Shown: positions 7,824 to 16,199, counted from the first letter of the stretch. The stretch is DNA of 64,000 nucleotides from an uncultured Oscillospiraceae bacterium (GCA_934589145.1 CAKTNW010000001.1:62001-126000); one strand, 5' to 3'. The notes: generated from the letters alone by a model not told the origin. Program-made: numbers and translations.

Positions 7824-7852
7824 AGTATACCGTAAAAGGGCGGCGGTGGCAA
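7824..7852 (-). promoter_or_regulatory. Sigma-A-type promoter of the 212-residue hypothetical protein
   Basis: On the minus strand: TTGCCA (7852-7847), 17-nt spacer, TATACT (7829-7824), about 55 bp before the start codon. Confidence 0.7.
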
Positions 7853-7897
7853 GTTAAAACCTTGACAAAGGGAAGAAATTGGGAAAAAGTTTACATT

Positions 7898-8413
7898 TCA
7901 GAAGAAAAGCCGCACGCACCAGGCCGCCGCCAGAAACCCCACCAGATCCGCCGTCAGGGCGGCGGGGACGGTGTAGCGGATCTTCCGCACGCCCGCCGCG
8001 CCGAAGTAGACAGCGATGGTATAGAAGGTGGTCTCGGTGCAGCCCAGCATCACCGCCGCCGTGCGGCCGACGGTGCTGTCCACGCCGTAGGCGGCCATCA
8101 GTTCACTGCCCGCCGCCAGGGCGCCGCTGCCGCTGAGGGGACGGATCAGCAGCAGCGGCGCGGTCTCCGGCGGGATGCCGATGGCCGTCAGGACAGGGGC
8201 CAGGAGGGCCGTGAAAAAGTCCAGCGCCCCGGAGACCCGGAGCATGTACACCGCCGACAGCAGGGCGACGAGATTGGGGCAGATCCGCAGCACCACCCGC
8301 AGGCCCTCCGCCGCGCCGTCGGTGAGGGCAGTGTACACGTCCACCTTGCGCCGGACGCCCCAGGCGGTCACACCGGCCAGCAGCAGGGGGATCAGCAGAG
8401 CGGTCACGTCCAT
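7898..8413 (-). CDS. spmB: Spore maturation protein B
   Basis: A 171-residue membrane protein of the SpmB family (nucleoside-recognition/gate domain), with about five hydrophobic segments. The family signature is visible in the N-terminal LIPLLLAGVTAWG, the centre IRPLSGSGALA and GCTETTFYTIAVYFGAAGV. In Bacillus and Clostridium SpmA and SpmB are needed for spore core dehydration and heat resistance. The start lies one base after the spmA stop codon, so the two are one operon. Confidence 0.92.
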   Translation of the reverse strand: MDVTALLIPLLLAGVTAWGVRRKVDVYTALTDGAAEGLRVVLRICPNLVALLSAVYMLRVSGALDFFTALLAPVLTAIGIPPETAPLLLIRPLSGSGALAAGSELMAAYGVDSTVGRTAAVMLGCTETTFYTIAVYFGAAGVRKIRYTVPAALTADLVGFLAAAWCVRLFF

Positions 8414-8414
8414 A

Positions 8415-8993
8415 TCAGCGCCTCCACACGGCCTGCAGGCCCCGTGCCGCCAGTAGTCCCGCCGTTACCGACAGGGCGGAGGAGAGCCACACGGCGGGGA
8501 GGATATCGAAGGGAGCGGCGCACCCCTGGGCACTGCGGACGGCGGCCACGGTGGTGGGCAGCAGTTGGATGGAGGCGGTGTTCAGCACCACCAGGCGGCA
8601 CAGCTCGTCGCTGGCCACACCGCCGCAGCCCTCCGCCATCCGGGTGGCCGCCCGGATGCCCAGCGGCGTGGCGGCGTTGCCCAGGCCCAGCAGATTGGCG
8701 GACACATTGGCGCTGAGGGCGGCCATGGTCTCGCCGTCCCGGCTGGCCCGGGGCAGGATGTGCCGCAGCACCGGCCGCAGCAGCCGGGCAAGCTTCTGGC
8801 TGAGGCCGCAGCGATCCATCAGCGTCATGACGCCGCTCCACAGGCAGATGGCGCCCGCCATGGAGATGCACAGCTCCACCGCGGCCCGTGCGCCCTCCAT
8901 GGCGGCGGCAGACACGGCGTCCCACTGGCCGAGGATCCCGCCGAAGAGCAGGGCAAGAACAAAAAAGGCGGTCAGAAAATAAGACATGGCCAT
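8415..8993 (-). CDS. spmA: Spore maturation protein A
   Basis: A 192-residue membrane protein with the nucleoside-recognition domain typical of SpmA (ANVSANLLGLGNAATPLG around residues 95-112, LNTASIQLLPTTVAAVR around 138-154). It acts with SpmB in spore core dehydration. GAGGTG eight bases before the first ATG supports this start rather than the ATG two codons later. Its presence says the organism, or its recent ancestor, forms endospores. Confidence 0.93.
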   Translation of the reverse strand: MAMSYFLTAFFVLALLFGGILGQWDAVSAAAMEGARAAVELCISMAGAICLWSGVMTLMDRCGLSQKLARLLRPVLRHILPRASRDGETMAALSANVSANLLGLGNAATPLGIRAATRMAEGCGGVASDELCRLVVLNTASIQLLPTTVAAVRSAQGCAAPFDILPAVWLSSALSVTAGLLAARGLQAVWRR

Positions 8994-9007
8994 AAAAGTT
9001 TCACCTC

Positions 9008-9037
9008 AATATACTATATGCACAGAGCATATGGCAA
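9008..9037 (-). promoter_or_regulatory. Candidate spmA promoter with inverted repeat in spacer
   Basis: TTGCCA (9037-9032), 18-nt spacer, TATATT (9013-9008). The spacer carries the dyad ATATGC/GCATAT at 9016-9032. Sporulation sigma factors use other consensus sequences, so this assignment is tentative. Confidence 0.4.
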
Positions 9038-9074
9038 TATTTGTAAAATAATTGGATAAAATGTCCAAGCACAG

Positions 9075-9103
9075 TTGACAAACTGGTAAAATTATGGAAT
9101 AAT
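9075..9103 (+). promoter_or_regulatory. Strong sigma-A-type promoter of abrB-like gene
   Basis: Perfect -35 TTGACA (9075-9080), 17-nt spacer, -10 AATAAT (9098-9103), about 57 bp upstream of the GTG start. Confidence 0.75.
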
Positions 9104-9159
9104 GAATGAGCAGAGGAAATCACGACACGCGTGAGAAGCAAAACAGAGGAGAGGTTTCA

Positions 9160-9402
9160 GTGAAATCAACCGGTATCGTGCGTAAGGTGGACGAGCTGGG
9201 CCGGATCGTCTTACCCATCGAGCTGCGCAGGACGCTGGATATCGCGGAGAAGGATGCTTTGGAGATCTATGTGGATGGTTCCACGGTGGTATTGAAAAAG
9301 TATCGTCCCTGTTGTATCTTTTGCGACAGCAGCAGAGATCTGATGGTGTACAAGGACAAGAACATCTGCCCCAAATGTCTGAAAGACCTGAAAAACGGCT
9401 GA
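9160..9402 (+). CDS. AbrB-family transition-state regulator with C-terminal zinc ribbon
   Basis: The 80-residue protein starts at a GTG preceded by AGAGGAGAG; earlier in-frame ATGs lack a ribosome binding site. Residues 1-45 are a swapped-hairpin AbrB DNA-binding domain (MKSTGIVRKVDELGRIVLPIE), which dimerises to bind AT-rich promoters. The C-terminal part has CIFC and CPKC, a compact zinc ribbon found in a clostridial AbrB subgroup. It is flanked by its own promoter and terminator. Confidence 0.92.
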   Translation: MKSTGIVRKVDELGRIVLPIELRRTLDIAEKDALEIYVDGSTVVLKKYRPCCIFCDSSRDLMVYKDKNICPKCLKDLKNG

Positions 9403-9414
9403 AAACCGCACAAG

Positions 9415-9450
9415 AAAAACGCTCCCCGCCACATGGCGGGGAGCGTTTTT
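9415..9450 (+). terminator. Rho-independent terminator
   Basis: A 16-bp stem AAAAACGCTCCCCGCC/GGCGGGGAGCGTTTTT with loop ACAT, 12 bp after the abrB-like stop. Confidence 0.93.
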
Positions 9451-9557
9451 GTGTGTGGAAGCGCGAGGGCTTGCACCGGGTAACAGTTTATCGGGCAGGA
9501 TACCTTGCGAACAATCCGAACCTGATACCCAAACGCCGCCCTATGCAACGCTGCGTC

Positions 9558-9586
9558 TTGCGGAAAACCCCTTTTTATGGTAAAAT
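9558..9586 (+). promoter_or_regulatory. Promoter of EamA transporter gene
   Basis: TTGCGG (9558-9563), 17-nt spacer, TAAAAT (9581-9586), about 20 bp upstream of the start. Confidence 0.55.
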
Positions 9587-9606
9587 AAGTCGAATTAGAA
9601 AGCGAG

Positions 9607-10542
9607 ATGATGCATATGCATAACAAAAAGACCCACACCATGTCACTGGTGTTCGCCCTGCTGGCCAGTGCCATTTTCGGCATGAGCTTCATGTTCTCCA
9701 AGCTGGCGCTGGCGGTGGCCAAGCCCACGGTGCTGCTGGCCTTCCGGTTTTTGATCGCCTTTACCGCCATGTCGCTGGTGATCCTGGTCAACGCCCTGGT
9801 GGGCAGGCTGCGGGGCAGGCCCCTGTTCGCCTTCTCCCTGAAGGGCAAGCCCATCGGCTCGCTGGTGCTGCTGGGCCTGATCCAGCCGGTGCTGTACTTC
9901 TTCTGCGAGAATTACGGCATCCTGTACACCTCCTCCGCCGTGGCGGGCACCATCATCGCCGTGGTGCCCATCGCCTGCATCCTGATGGATGTGCTGGTGC
10001 TGCACGAGAAGGTGACCCGGCGGCAGGTGATCTGCGCGGTGCTGTGCATCGGCGGCGTGGCGCTGATCTACATGGGCGGCGAGACCCATATCTCTCTGCT
10101 GGGCCTGCTTCTGCTGCTGATGACGGTGGGCTGCGACGCGGTGTACTACACCCTCAGCCACAAGGCGGCGGCGAAGTTCACCGCCTTCGAGGTGACGTAT
10201 GTGATGTTCACGGTGGGCATGCTGTTCTTCATCCCTTCGGCGCTGATCCAGGGGGCGGGCCACATGGCGGAGACGTTCCTGCCCGCTATGCAGAGCGGCG
10301 GCTTCTGGGGCGCGGTGATCTATCTGGGCGTGGTGTCCTCGGTGGTGGCGTACTTCCTGCTGAACTTCGCCAACGCCCACCTGACGGTGTCGGAGGCGTC
10401 GCTGTTCAGCAACGTGACCACGGTGGTCAGCGTGCTGGCAGGCGTGGTGCTGCTGAAGGAGCCCTTCGGCCTGTGGCAGATCATCGGCGTGGCGGTGATC
10501 TTGGTGTGCGTCTACGCCGCCAACGCACCGGGGAAGAAATAA
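9607..10542 (+). CDS. EamA/DMT-family transporter
   Basis: A 311-residue inner-membrane protein with about ten transmembrane helices arranged as two EamA repeats. The first repeat covers about residues 15-155 (FALLASAIFGMSFMFSKLAL...), the second about 165-305, ending in the motif FGLWQIIGVAVILVCVYAAN. DMT-superfamily members export metabolites such as amino acids; the substrate is not predictable. There are three closely spaced ATGs (9607, 9610, 9616) and no strong ribosome binding site, so the exact start is uncertain. Confidence 0.9.
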   Translation: MMHMHNKKTHTMSLVFALLASAIFGMSFMFSKLALAVAKPTVLLAFRFLIAFTAMSLVILVNALVGRLRGRPLFAFSLKGKPIGSLVLLGLIQPVLYFFCENYGILYTSSAVAGTIIAVVPIACILMDVLVLHEKVTRRQVICAVLCIGGVALIYMGGETHISLLGLLLLLMTVGCDAVYYTLSHKAAAKFTAFEVTYVMFTVGMLFFIPSALIQGAGHMAETFLPAMQSGGFWGAVIYLGVVSSVVAYFLLNFANAHLTVSEASLFSNVTTVVSVLAGVVLLKEPFGLWQIIGVAVILVCVYAANAPGKK

Positions 10543-10545
10543 ACG

Positions 10546-10581
10546 AAGAATAAAACCGCCCTTATGGGCGGTTTTATTCTT
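10546..10581. terminator. Bidirectional terminator, left copy of a 30-bp direct repeat
   Basis: A 16-bp stem AAGAATAAAACCGCCC/GGGCGGTTTTATTCTT with loop TTAT lies between the convergent transporter and 49-residue genes. Its first 30 bases are repeated exactly at 10987-11016. Confidence 0.88.
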
Positions 10582-10723
10582 CTGAGATATAGAGTTCTTC
10601 CGCCTTTTGCTGGGCTGCAACAAGACACTCCATTGCTTCCGTTACCTCGGACTGGGTAATGAGATTGATCGCGTCAGTAACGGCATTGAATAATGTCGTA
10701 TAATACTTGGGTAAATCTTCCAT
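10574..10723 (-). CDS. Small hypothetical protein (49 residues)
   Basis: The reading frame starts at MEDLPKYY, with GAGGTG nine bases upstream; a longer frame upstream lacks a ribosome binding site. The protein is acidic and helical (MEDLPKYYTTLFNAVTDAIN, ending EELYISEE). I recall similar short acidic proteins in other clostridia, but no function is known. The stop codon lies inside the terminator stem. It is divergent from a 57-residue ribbon-helix-helix-like gene, and the two share a dyad-rich promoter region. Confidence 0.7.
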   Translation of the reverse strand: MEDLPKYYTTLFNAVTDAINLITQSEVTEAMECLVAAQQKAEELYISEE

Positions 10724-10754
10724 GTATATCACCTCACATTTTGTGCTACAAAAC

Positions 10755-10769
10755 ATAATGCATCATTAT
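10755..10769. promoter_or_regulatory. Candidate operator between divergent small genes
   Basis: The perfect dyad ATAATG-CAT-CATTAT lies in the 97-bp AT-rich gap between the two small genes. A second dyad with arms AATACA and TGTATT follows at about 10782-10807. Both are plausible sites for the ribbon-helix-helix-like protein encoded alongside. Confidence 0.4.
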
Positions 10770-10820
10770 AACGCAAAATGCAATACATTTTTATTATGAA
10801 TTTGTATTACGGGGTGCATT

Positions 10821-10994
10821 ATGGCAAAATTCAAAATTCCCAAGCCGCCGGGCTCTACCAATAAATCCATCCGCTTCCCCAACGAGCTGATCCGGGACGT
10901 AGAGGAGGCCATCCGCGGAACGGAGTGCACATTTTCCGCGTTTGTGATCGAAGCAGTTCGTGTGGCGCTGGAGAACCTGAAGGAAGAAGAATAA
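10821..10994 (+). CDS. Ribbon-helix-helix-like small protein (57 residues)
   Basis: An open frame from ATG 10821 to TAA 10994 that is below common length cut-offs. The sequence has a basic arm (MAKFKIPKPPGSTNKS), a strand-like SIRFPNELI and two helices (RDVEEAIRG, SAFVIEAVRVALENL), the pattern of Arc/MetJ-type DNA-binding proteins. Such proteins bind as dimers and often repress their own promoter. GGGGTG precedes the start. It is divergent from a 49-residue gene, and both lie between exact 30-bp repeats. Confidence 0.75.
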   Translation: MAKFKIPKPPGSTNKSIRFPNELIRDVEEAIRGTECTFSAFVIEAVRVALENLKEEE

Positions 10995-11020
10995 AACCGC
11001 CCTTATGGGCGGTTTTTTCT
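10987..11020. terminator. Terminator, right copy of the 30-bp direct repeat
   Basis: The stem AAAACCGCCC/GGGCGGTTTT with loop TTAT and T-tail overlaps the end of the 57-residue gene. The 30 bases 10987-11016 are identical to 10546-10575. It also serves the end of the minus-strand inositol monophosphatase gene. Confidence 0.85.
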
Positions 11021-11023
11021 TGT

Positions 11024-11785
11024 TTATTGAGGCAGCTCCCGATAGAGCGCCCGGCACTTGTCGTTGGTGGCCCAGACGCTGCCGGGCTCCCTGGGGTCGA
11101 TGGCGCTGCCGTCCAGCCGGGTCAGCATTCCGCCCGCCTCCTCCAGAATCAGACTGCCGGCGGCGAAGTCCCAGGGGGACAGACGGCACTCGAAGAACAC
11201 CTCGATGCGCCCGGCGGCCACCTGGCAGATATCCAGCTCCGCCGAGCCGAAGCGGCGGAAGTCCAGCATGTGGTCATAGAGCCAGCGCATGATGGCAAAG
11301 CTCCGGTCGGTATAGCGGCGGTCGTAGATGGTGCTGCCGCACATGCAGATGGCGTGGGCCGCGTCATGATCGGATACATGGATGGGCCGCCCGTTCAGCG
11401 TGGCGCCATGGCCCCGCTCCGCCGCATACAGCTCCTCCACAAAGGGGTTGTACACCACGGCATAGCGTACCTGTCCCTGATGGCACAGGGCCACGGCGAT
11501 GTTGCTGTAATGCAGCTCCCGCACAAAATTGGTGGTGCCGTCGATGGGATCGACGATGAACGTCCAGTCCTTCGTCAGCGCCTCGTGCTGTCCCTCCTCG
11601 CCGAAGAAGTCGGCCTCGGGGCAGATGGTCAGCAGCTCACGCCGCAGGAACGCCTGCACCGCCACATCGTATTTCGTCACCAGATCCGCCGCGCCGGTCT
11701 TCTCGCGGGTGTCCCGCTCGATGTTGTGGGCGTCGCGGATCATGTCGCCCGCCGCCCGGACGATGGCAATGATTTTTTCCAGCAT
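11024..11785 (-). CDS. suhB: Inositol monophosphatase family protein
   Basis: A 253-residue Mg-dependent phosphatase of the IMPase fold, which hydrolyses inositol monophosphate or related sugar phosphates. The three family motifs are present: GEEG near residue 79, DPIDGTTNF near 96-104 and WDFAAGSLILEEAGG near 213-227, which supply the metal ligands. It starts three bases after the stop of the D-aminoacylase gene, so the two are cotranscribed. The physiological substrate cannot be inferred; the symbol is by family similarity. Confidence 0.9.
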   Translation of the reverse strand: MLEKIIAIVRAAGDMIRDAHNIERDTREKTGAADLVTKYDVAVQAFLRRELLTICPEADFFGEEGQHEALTKDWTFIVDPIDGTTNFVRELHYSNIAVALCHQGQVRYAVVYNPFVEELYAAERGHGATLNGRPIHVSDHDAAHAICMCGSTIYDRRYTDRSFAIMRWLYDHMLDFRRFGSAELDICQVAAGRIEVFFECRLSPWDFAAGSLILEEAGGMLTRLDGSAIDPREPGSVWATNDKCRALYRELPQ

Positions 11786-11788
11786 ACG

Positions 11789-13372
11789 TTACCTCCTGAT
11801 GGCCCGCCCGGCGCAGATGCCGGTGGGGCGTCCGTTTTCCAATGCGGCCTCGCCGCCCACCAGCACAAGGGACATCCCCTGCGAGGTCTGCTGCGGCTCG
11901 GTATAGGTGGCCCGCTCGTGAAGAGCCTGGGGATCAAACACGCACACGTCGGCGTCATAGCCCGCCGCCAGACGGCCCTTGCCCTTCAGACCCAGCACCT
12001 GGGCGGGACGGCCCGTCAGCTTGTGGACGGCCTGCTCCCAGGTGAGCGCGCCCTTCTCCCGGACGAAGTGCTCCAGCAGATGGGTCACGTTGCAGCAGAC
12101 CCTGGGATGGAGCTGTCCCTCCGTGGGATAGGTGGCGTCGGAGATGACGCAGGACAGGGGCGAACGGAGAATATCGCAGATGTCCTCCTCCGAGGCCATG
12201 AAGTCGATCATGGTGATCTGCCCGTGCTCCCGGGCCAGCAGCTCACAGCAGGAGGACAGGGGATCCTGTCCCATCAGGGCGGCGATCTCCATCAGGTTGT
12301 GACCCTGATAGGGGTGATCCTCCGGGCAGTGGAGAGAGGTGAGATAGATGCCGTCCCAGCCCGCCAGCTTGGCGATGTCGTCAAAGTCTACGCCGCTTTC
12401 GATGCGGGCCGCCAGCTCACGGCGGACGTTCTTGTCCCGCAGGCGCTCCACCACCGCCTCCATGCCGCCGGTGAGATAGTCCGGCGGCAGAATGTGCAGC
12501 AGTTGGGTGGAGCCGGCGGTGTAGGGATATACGTCGCAGTCCACGGCCAGGCCCTCGCTTCGCGCCTGCTCCAGCAGGGACAGCACCTGGGGGATCTTTT
12601 TGCCCCAGTTGTCCCGGCCCATGGCCTTGAGATGGCTGATGTGGACGGGACAGTCCAGCGCCCGGGCCACGGCGATCATCTCCTGCACCGATTCTACCAC
12701 GCCGCCGCCCTCCTGCCGCATGTGGACGGTGACGGGGATATCCGTCCCGGCCACCGGCTGCAGGGCCCGGATGAGATCGCCGGTGGAGTAGAAGCACTCC
12801 GGCGCGTAGCCCAGGCCCAGGCTGACGCCCAGCGCCCCGTCGGCCAGGGAGCGCTCCATCTGCCGGTGGATGGCGTCGAAATGGCCTTCCGCCAGCTCCG
12901 TCAGTTGATAGCCCGCCGCGTCGGCCCGGAGGGTGCCAGCGCCCACCAGCATGCCCATATTCAGGGGCAGGGCGGGCAGTGAGCGGAAGTACCCCGCCAT
13001 GGAGCGGGTATCCAGCTCCGGCGGCAGCGGCCCGGTGATGGGCTGCAGATACGCCCGGATGGCCGTCTCATTATCAGGCCCGAAGGGCGCGGCGGACAGG
13101 CCGCAGTTGCCGTTGACGATGGTGGTCAGGCCCTGACACAGCTCCCATTCCCCGAAGCCGGGCCGGAAGACCGCGCCGTCGGCGTGGCGGTGGATGTCGA
13201 TAAAGCCGGGGGTGACGGTCATGCCGGTGCAGTCCACCACCCGGCGGGCTTCGGCATGGGGCAGATGTCCCACCGCGGCGATGGTGCCGTTTTCGATGGC
13301 GACATCTGCCGCAAACGCGGCGCGGCCGGTACCGTCGATGACGGTACCTCCCCGCAGAAGTGTATCAAACAT
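11789..13372 (-). CDS. N-acyl-D-amino-acid deacylase (D-aminoacylase family amidohydrolase)
   Basis: A 527-residue cytoplasmic amidohydrolase that removes acyl groups from N-acyl-D-amino acids. Visible family features: the beta-strand frame LLRGGTVIDGTGR, the metal motif GFIDIHRHAD near residue 60, HMRQEGGG and CPVHISHLKAMG with further His ligands, and the closing PAQVLGLKGKGRLAAGYDADV. It starts 25 bases after the histidine kinase stop. D-amino acids come from peptidoglycan turnover, which would fit a link to an envelope-sensing system. Substrate specificity is unproven. Confidence 0.88.
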   Translation of the reverse strand: MFDTLLRGGTVIDGTGRAAFAADVAIENGTIAAVGHLPHAEARRVVDCTGMTVTPGFIDIHRHADGAVFRPGFGEWELCQGLTTIVNGNCGLSAAPFGPDNETAIRAYLQPITGPLPPELDTRSMAGYFRSLPALPLNMGMLVGAGTLRADAAGYQLTELAEGHFDAIHRQMERSLADGALGVSLGLGYAPECFYSTGDLIRALQPVAGTDIPVTVHMRQEGGGVVESVQEMIAVARALDCPVHISHLKAMGRDNWGKKIPQVLSLLEQARSEGLAVDCDVYPYTAGSTQLLHILPPDYLTGGMEAVVERLRDKNVRRELAARIESGVDFDDIAKLAGWDGIYLTSLHCPEDHPYQGHNLMEIAALMGQDPLSSCCELLAREHGQITMIDFMASEEDICDILRSPLSCVISDATYPTEGQLHPRVCCNVTHLLEHFVREKGALTWEQAVHKLTGRPAQVLGLKGKGRLAAGYDADVCVFDPQALHERATYTEPQQTSQGMSLVLVGGEAALENGRPTGICAGRAIRR

Positions 13373-13397
13373 AGGAAAAACCTCGATTTTTGTGAGC

Positions 13398-14573
13398 TCA
13401 GTGCCGCAGGGGCAGCGTCACCGTAAAGCGGGTGGCGCTTGCGTCGCTGGCGGCGGTGATGGTGCCCTTGTGGCGCTGCACGATCTGCCGGGCGATGGCC
13501 AGGCCCAGGCCGAAGCCGCCTGCGCCAGTGCGGGCGTCGTCCACCCGATAGAACCGGTCGAAGAGGTGGGACAGCTTTTCCGGCGGGATGGGCTCACCGG
13601 GATTCTCCACCGTCAGGACGGCGTGCCTGCCCGCGGCGTTCAGCGTCAGTTGGATGGCGCCGCCCGGCGCGGCGTATTTCACGGCGTTGTCCAGCAGGAT
13701 GTCCACCAGTTGATCCAACTGCTGGCAGTCGCCGGTCATGGACAGGCCGTTCTGGATGTCGTACTGCAGGGGATGCCCCGCCTCAAAGGCCACCGGCTCG
13801 AACCGCAGCGCGGCCTCCGTCACCAGATCGCTGAGATCCAGCGGCAGCAGCGGCGCCGCTGCCCGGCCGCTTTCGGCCCGGGAGAGGGTCAGCATGTCCT
13901 CCACCAGCGCCCGCATCCGCCGGGACTCCGCCAGAATGTTGTCCACATACTGCCGCTGCTCCGGCTGGGCCGATTCCTCCAGAAGACCGGCGGAGGACAG
14001 GATCACCGTCAGCGGCGTTTTCAGCTCGTGGCTGGCGTCGGAGATAAACTGCTGCTGATCCTGCCACGTCCGCACCACGGGGCGGGAGACGAAGCCGCTC
14101 AGCAGCCAACTGATGCCCAGCAGCACCAGCAGCGCCGCGCCGCCGATCAGCAGACAGACCCGCACCAGCGCCCGAAGAGTGGCCTGCTCAAAGGTGCTGT
14201 CCATAAAGGCGATGCGGATGGACAGGGGGCCGTCCTGCCGGTAAAAGCGCATGTGCCGGGATGCCAGCACGCCGCTCTCGCCGCCGTCGGCCAGCGCCTG
14301 GGAGACGGCGGCCAGCAGCGCGTCCTCATCGTCCAGATCGTAGTAGCTGCTGCCGGAGATGCGGACGGTGCCGCTGGGCAGCACCTCCGCCAGAAAGCAG
14401 GGGAACCGGGCGTCGGACACGCCGGTCTGCACCGCCTGCTTCAGTTGATAGGTATAGCTGTCGGCAATGTTGGCCCGGGAGAAGAAGTACACCCCAGCGA
14501 ACACCGCCAGCAGCACCAGGGCGGCCACCGCCATGATAACGCCGGTGATCTTCCGGCGCAGCTTCCGGATCAT
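13398..14573 (-). CDS. Sensor histidine kinase
   Basis: A 391-residue membrane kinase. The start is set at the ATG that overlaps the response-regulator stop (ATGA); a slightly longer frame exists. Two transmembrane helices (about residues 10-30 and 165-185) enclose an extracellular sensor region of about 130 residues. Then come the phospho-acceptor motif SHELKTPLT, an N box (LLDNAVKYA) and a G box (GGFGLGLAIAR). It pairs with the OmpR-type regulator directly upstream. The signal is unknown. Confidence 0.92.
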   Translation of the reverse strand: MIRKLRRKITGVIMAVAALVLLAVFAGVYFFSRANIADSYTYQLKQAVQTGVSDARFPCFLAEVLPSGTVRISGSSYYDLDDEDALLAAVSQALADGGESGVLASRHMRFYRQDGPLSIRIAFMDSTFEQATLRALVRVCLLIGGAALLVLLGISWLLSGFVSRPVVRTWQDQQQFISDASHELKTPLTVILSSAGLLEESAQPEQRQYVDNILAESRRMRALVEDMLTLSRAESGRAAAPLLPLDLSDLVTEAALRFEPVAFEAGHPLQYDIQNGLSMTGDCQQLDQLVDILLDNAVKYAAPGGAIQLTLNAAGRHAVLTVENPGEPIPPEKLSHLFDRFYRVDDARTGAGGFGLGLAIARQIVQRHKGTITAASDASATRFTVTLPLRH

Positions 14574-15262
14574 GACGCCGCCTCCTCGTCCTGGGTCAGG
14601 CAATAGCCCAGCATCCGCAGCGTCCTGATCTTCACCTGAGAGCGCAGATGGGTCAGCTTCCGCCGCAGGAAGGAGATGTACACCTCCACATTGTTGTCCT
14701 CTGCCTGAGAGTCGTAGCCCCAGACCTTGACCAATAGCTGCTCCTTGGTGACCACCTGGCTGCCGTTGCGCATCAGAAGCTCCATCAGGTCGTATTCCCG
14801 GCGGCTCAGGCGTACCTCCCGCCCGTCGCAGCCTAGGGTGAAGGTGGTTCGCTCCAGCGACAGGTCGCCCCAGGTCAGGGCGGTGTCCTCCTGAAGCTGG
14901 CCGCCGCCCCGCCGCAGCAGCGTGCGGACGCAGGCCAGCAGCTCCTCCGGCTCAAAGGGCTTGGTGAGATAGTAGTCCGCGCCGCAGTCCAGGCCGTGGA
15001 CGCGGTCGTCCAGGCTGCTTTTGGCCGTCAGCATCAGCACGGGGACGGCCACGTTGGCGGCGCGGAGCCTCTGCACCACCTGAAAGCCGTTCATCCCCGG
15101 CAGCATCACATCCAGCACTACCAGGTCATAGATGCCGGTCATGGCGTTGTCCAGGCCGCTGACGCCGTCATGGCACACGTCGGCGGTATAGCCCTGCCGG
15201 TGCAGCAGCTGGCGCAGGGTATCCGCCAGCCGCACCTCATCTTCCACGATCAAAAGACGCAT
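14570..15262 (-). CDS. OmpR/PhoB-family response regulator
   Basis: A 230-residue two-domain regulator. The receiver domain (residues 1-120) has the acidic pair ED near 7-8, the phospho-acceptor Asp in LVVLDVMLPGMNG and the conserved Lys in TKPFEPEE. The C-terminal winged helix (about 130-225) ends with the family pattern VYISFLRRKL. It lies 16 bp after the DUF4340 lipoprotein gene and overlaps the kinase gene, so the three form one operon. Confidence 0.94.
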   Translation of the reverse strand: MRLLIVEDEVRLADTLRQLLHRQGYTADVCHDGVSGLDNAMTGIYDLVVLDVMLPGMNGFQVVQRLRAANVAVPVLMLTAKSSLDDRVHGLDCGADYYLTKPFEPEELLACVRTLLRRGGGQLQEDTALTWGDLSLERTTFTLGCDGREVRLSRREYDLMELLMRNGSQVVTKEQLLVKVWGYDSQAEDNNVEVYISFLRRKLTHLRSQVKIRTLRMLGYCLTQDEEAAS

Positions 15263-15278
15263 GACACGTCCTCCTTCT

Positions 15279-16199
15279 TTACAGCAGTGCCAGCAGGGCC
15301 GCTACCTTGTCCTGAGAGACCAGATACACGGTGGTGTCGTCGTTCAGGGTGGCGTAATAGGCGCCGTCCTCCCGCAGGGTGCCCAGGGTCAGGACAACGG
15401 AGCTCTCGGTGCCCACGGTGTTGACGTAGGACAGGGTGATCACCGCGGTGGGCACGTCCAGACCGCACAGCGGCGCGGCGTCCGGCGAGGGATCATAGTT
15501 GAAGCACTTGTCAAAGGTGAAGTCCGCCAGGGCCGTCTCAATGCCGGCGATGCCGTCGGGCAGCGCCTTGCCGCCGTTGACCCAGCCGTTGTCGGTCTTG
15601 GACAGGCGGACGGTCTTGTCGCCCTCCGTCTGCCGGATGGTGATGACCGTCAGGTTGTCGTCGGTCAGCTCCGGCAGGGTGGGCAGCACCGCCATATCGT
15701 AGATACCGCGATCCATCAGCTTCACGAATTCGTCGGCCACCAGATAGGTGTCCTCCTGTCCGTCGATGGCCATGTACCACTGGCCGTCGTCCTGCTGGTC
15801 GCCGAAGCGCAGCGTGGTGACGTCCTCGCCCACGGTGACGGTCATATAGCGGTCAGGCTCGTCCAGACCGCTGTCGGCGGGATCCACGGCGGGCGTCACC
15901 GGCGTCAGGCTGACGGACATGGCGTCCAGCGCCGTCAGGATCTCCTCTACATAGCTGGCGTCCAGTGGGAATTCCTCGTCATCCACCCATTTCCAGCCGT
16001 CCTCGTCCTTTCGGAAGCGGCAGGTCACCTGGCTGTTGTCGTATTCCAGGTAGCTGGCCTCGGTAATGGGTAGCTGGGCGCTGTTGGACAGGGTGTTGTT
16101 ATCCACCGCCTCGGCGGCGTCATCCGGCGCCTTGCTGCCGCAGGCCATCAGAGACAGCGTCAGCACCAGGGCCAGGATCAGTAAAATTACGCGTTTCAT
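15279..16199 (-). CDS. DUF4340 lipoprotein
   Basis: A 306-residue exported lipoprotein. The start at MKRVILLIL is chosen from GAGGAGG directly upstream; the longer frame has no ribosome binding site. The signal peptide ends in the lipobox LSLMACG, so the mature protein is anchored outside the membrane. The rest is beta-rich with repeated pieces (VRLSKTDNGWVNGG, RFRKDEDGWKWVDD), the pattern of DUF4340 domains, two of which can be seen. It is the first gene of the operon with the two-component system and may act as an accessory sensor. Confidence 0.85.
   Translation of the reverse strand: MKRVILLILALVLTLSLMACGSKAPDDAAEAVDNNTLSNSAQLPITEASYLEYDNSQVTCRFRKDEDGWKWVDDEEFPLDASYVEEILTALDAMSVSLTPVTPAVDPADSGLDEPDRYMTVTVGEDVTTLRFGDQQDDGQWYMAIDGQEDTYLVADEFVKLMDRGIYDMAVLPTLPELTDDNLTVITIRQTEGDKTVRLSKTDNGWVNGGKALPDGIAGIETALADFTFDKCFNYDPSPDAAPLCGLDVPTAVITLSYVNTVGTESSVVLTLGTLREDGAYYATLNDDTTVYLVSQDKVAALLALL

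Noticed and set aside
10925..12982. 685-codon plus-strand open frame
   Set aside because: Antisense shadow of the inositol monophosphatase and D-aminoacylase genes, which have clear catalytic motifs.
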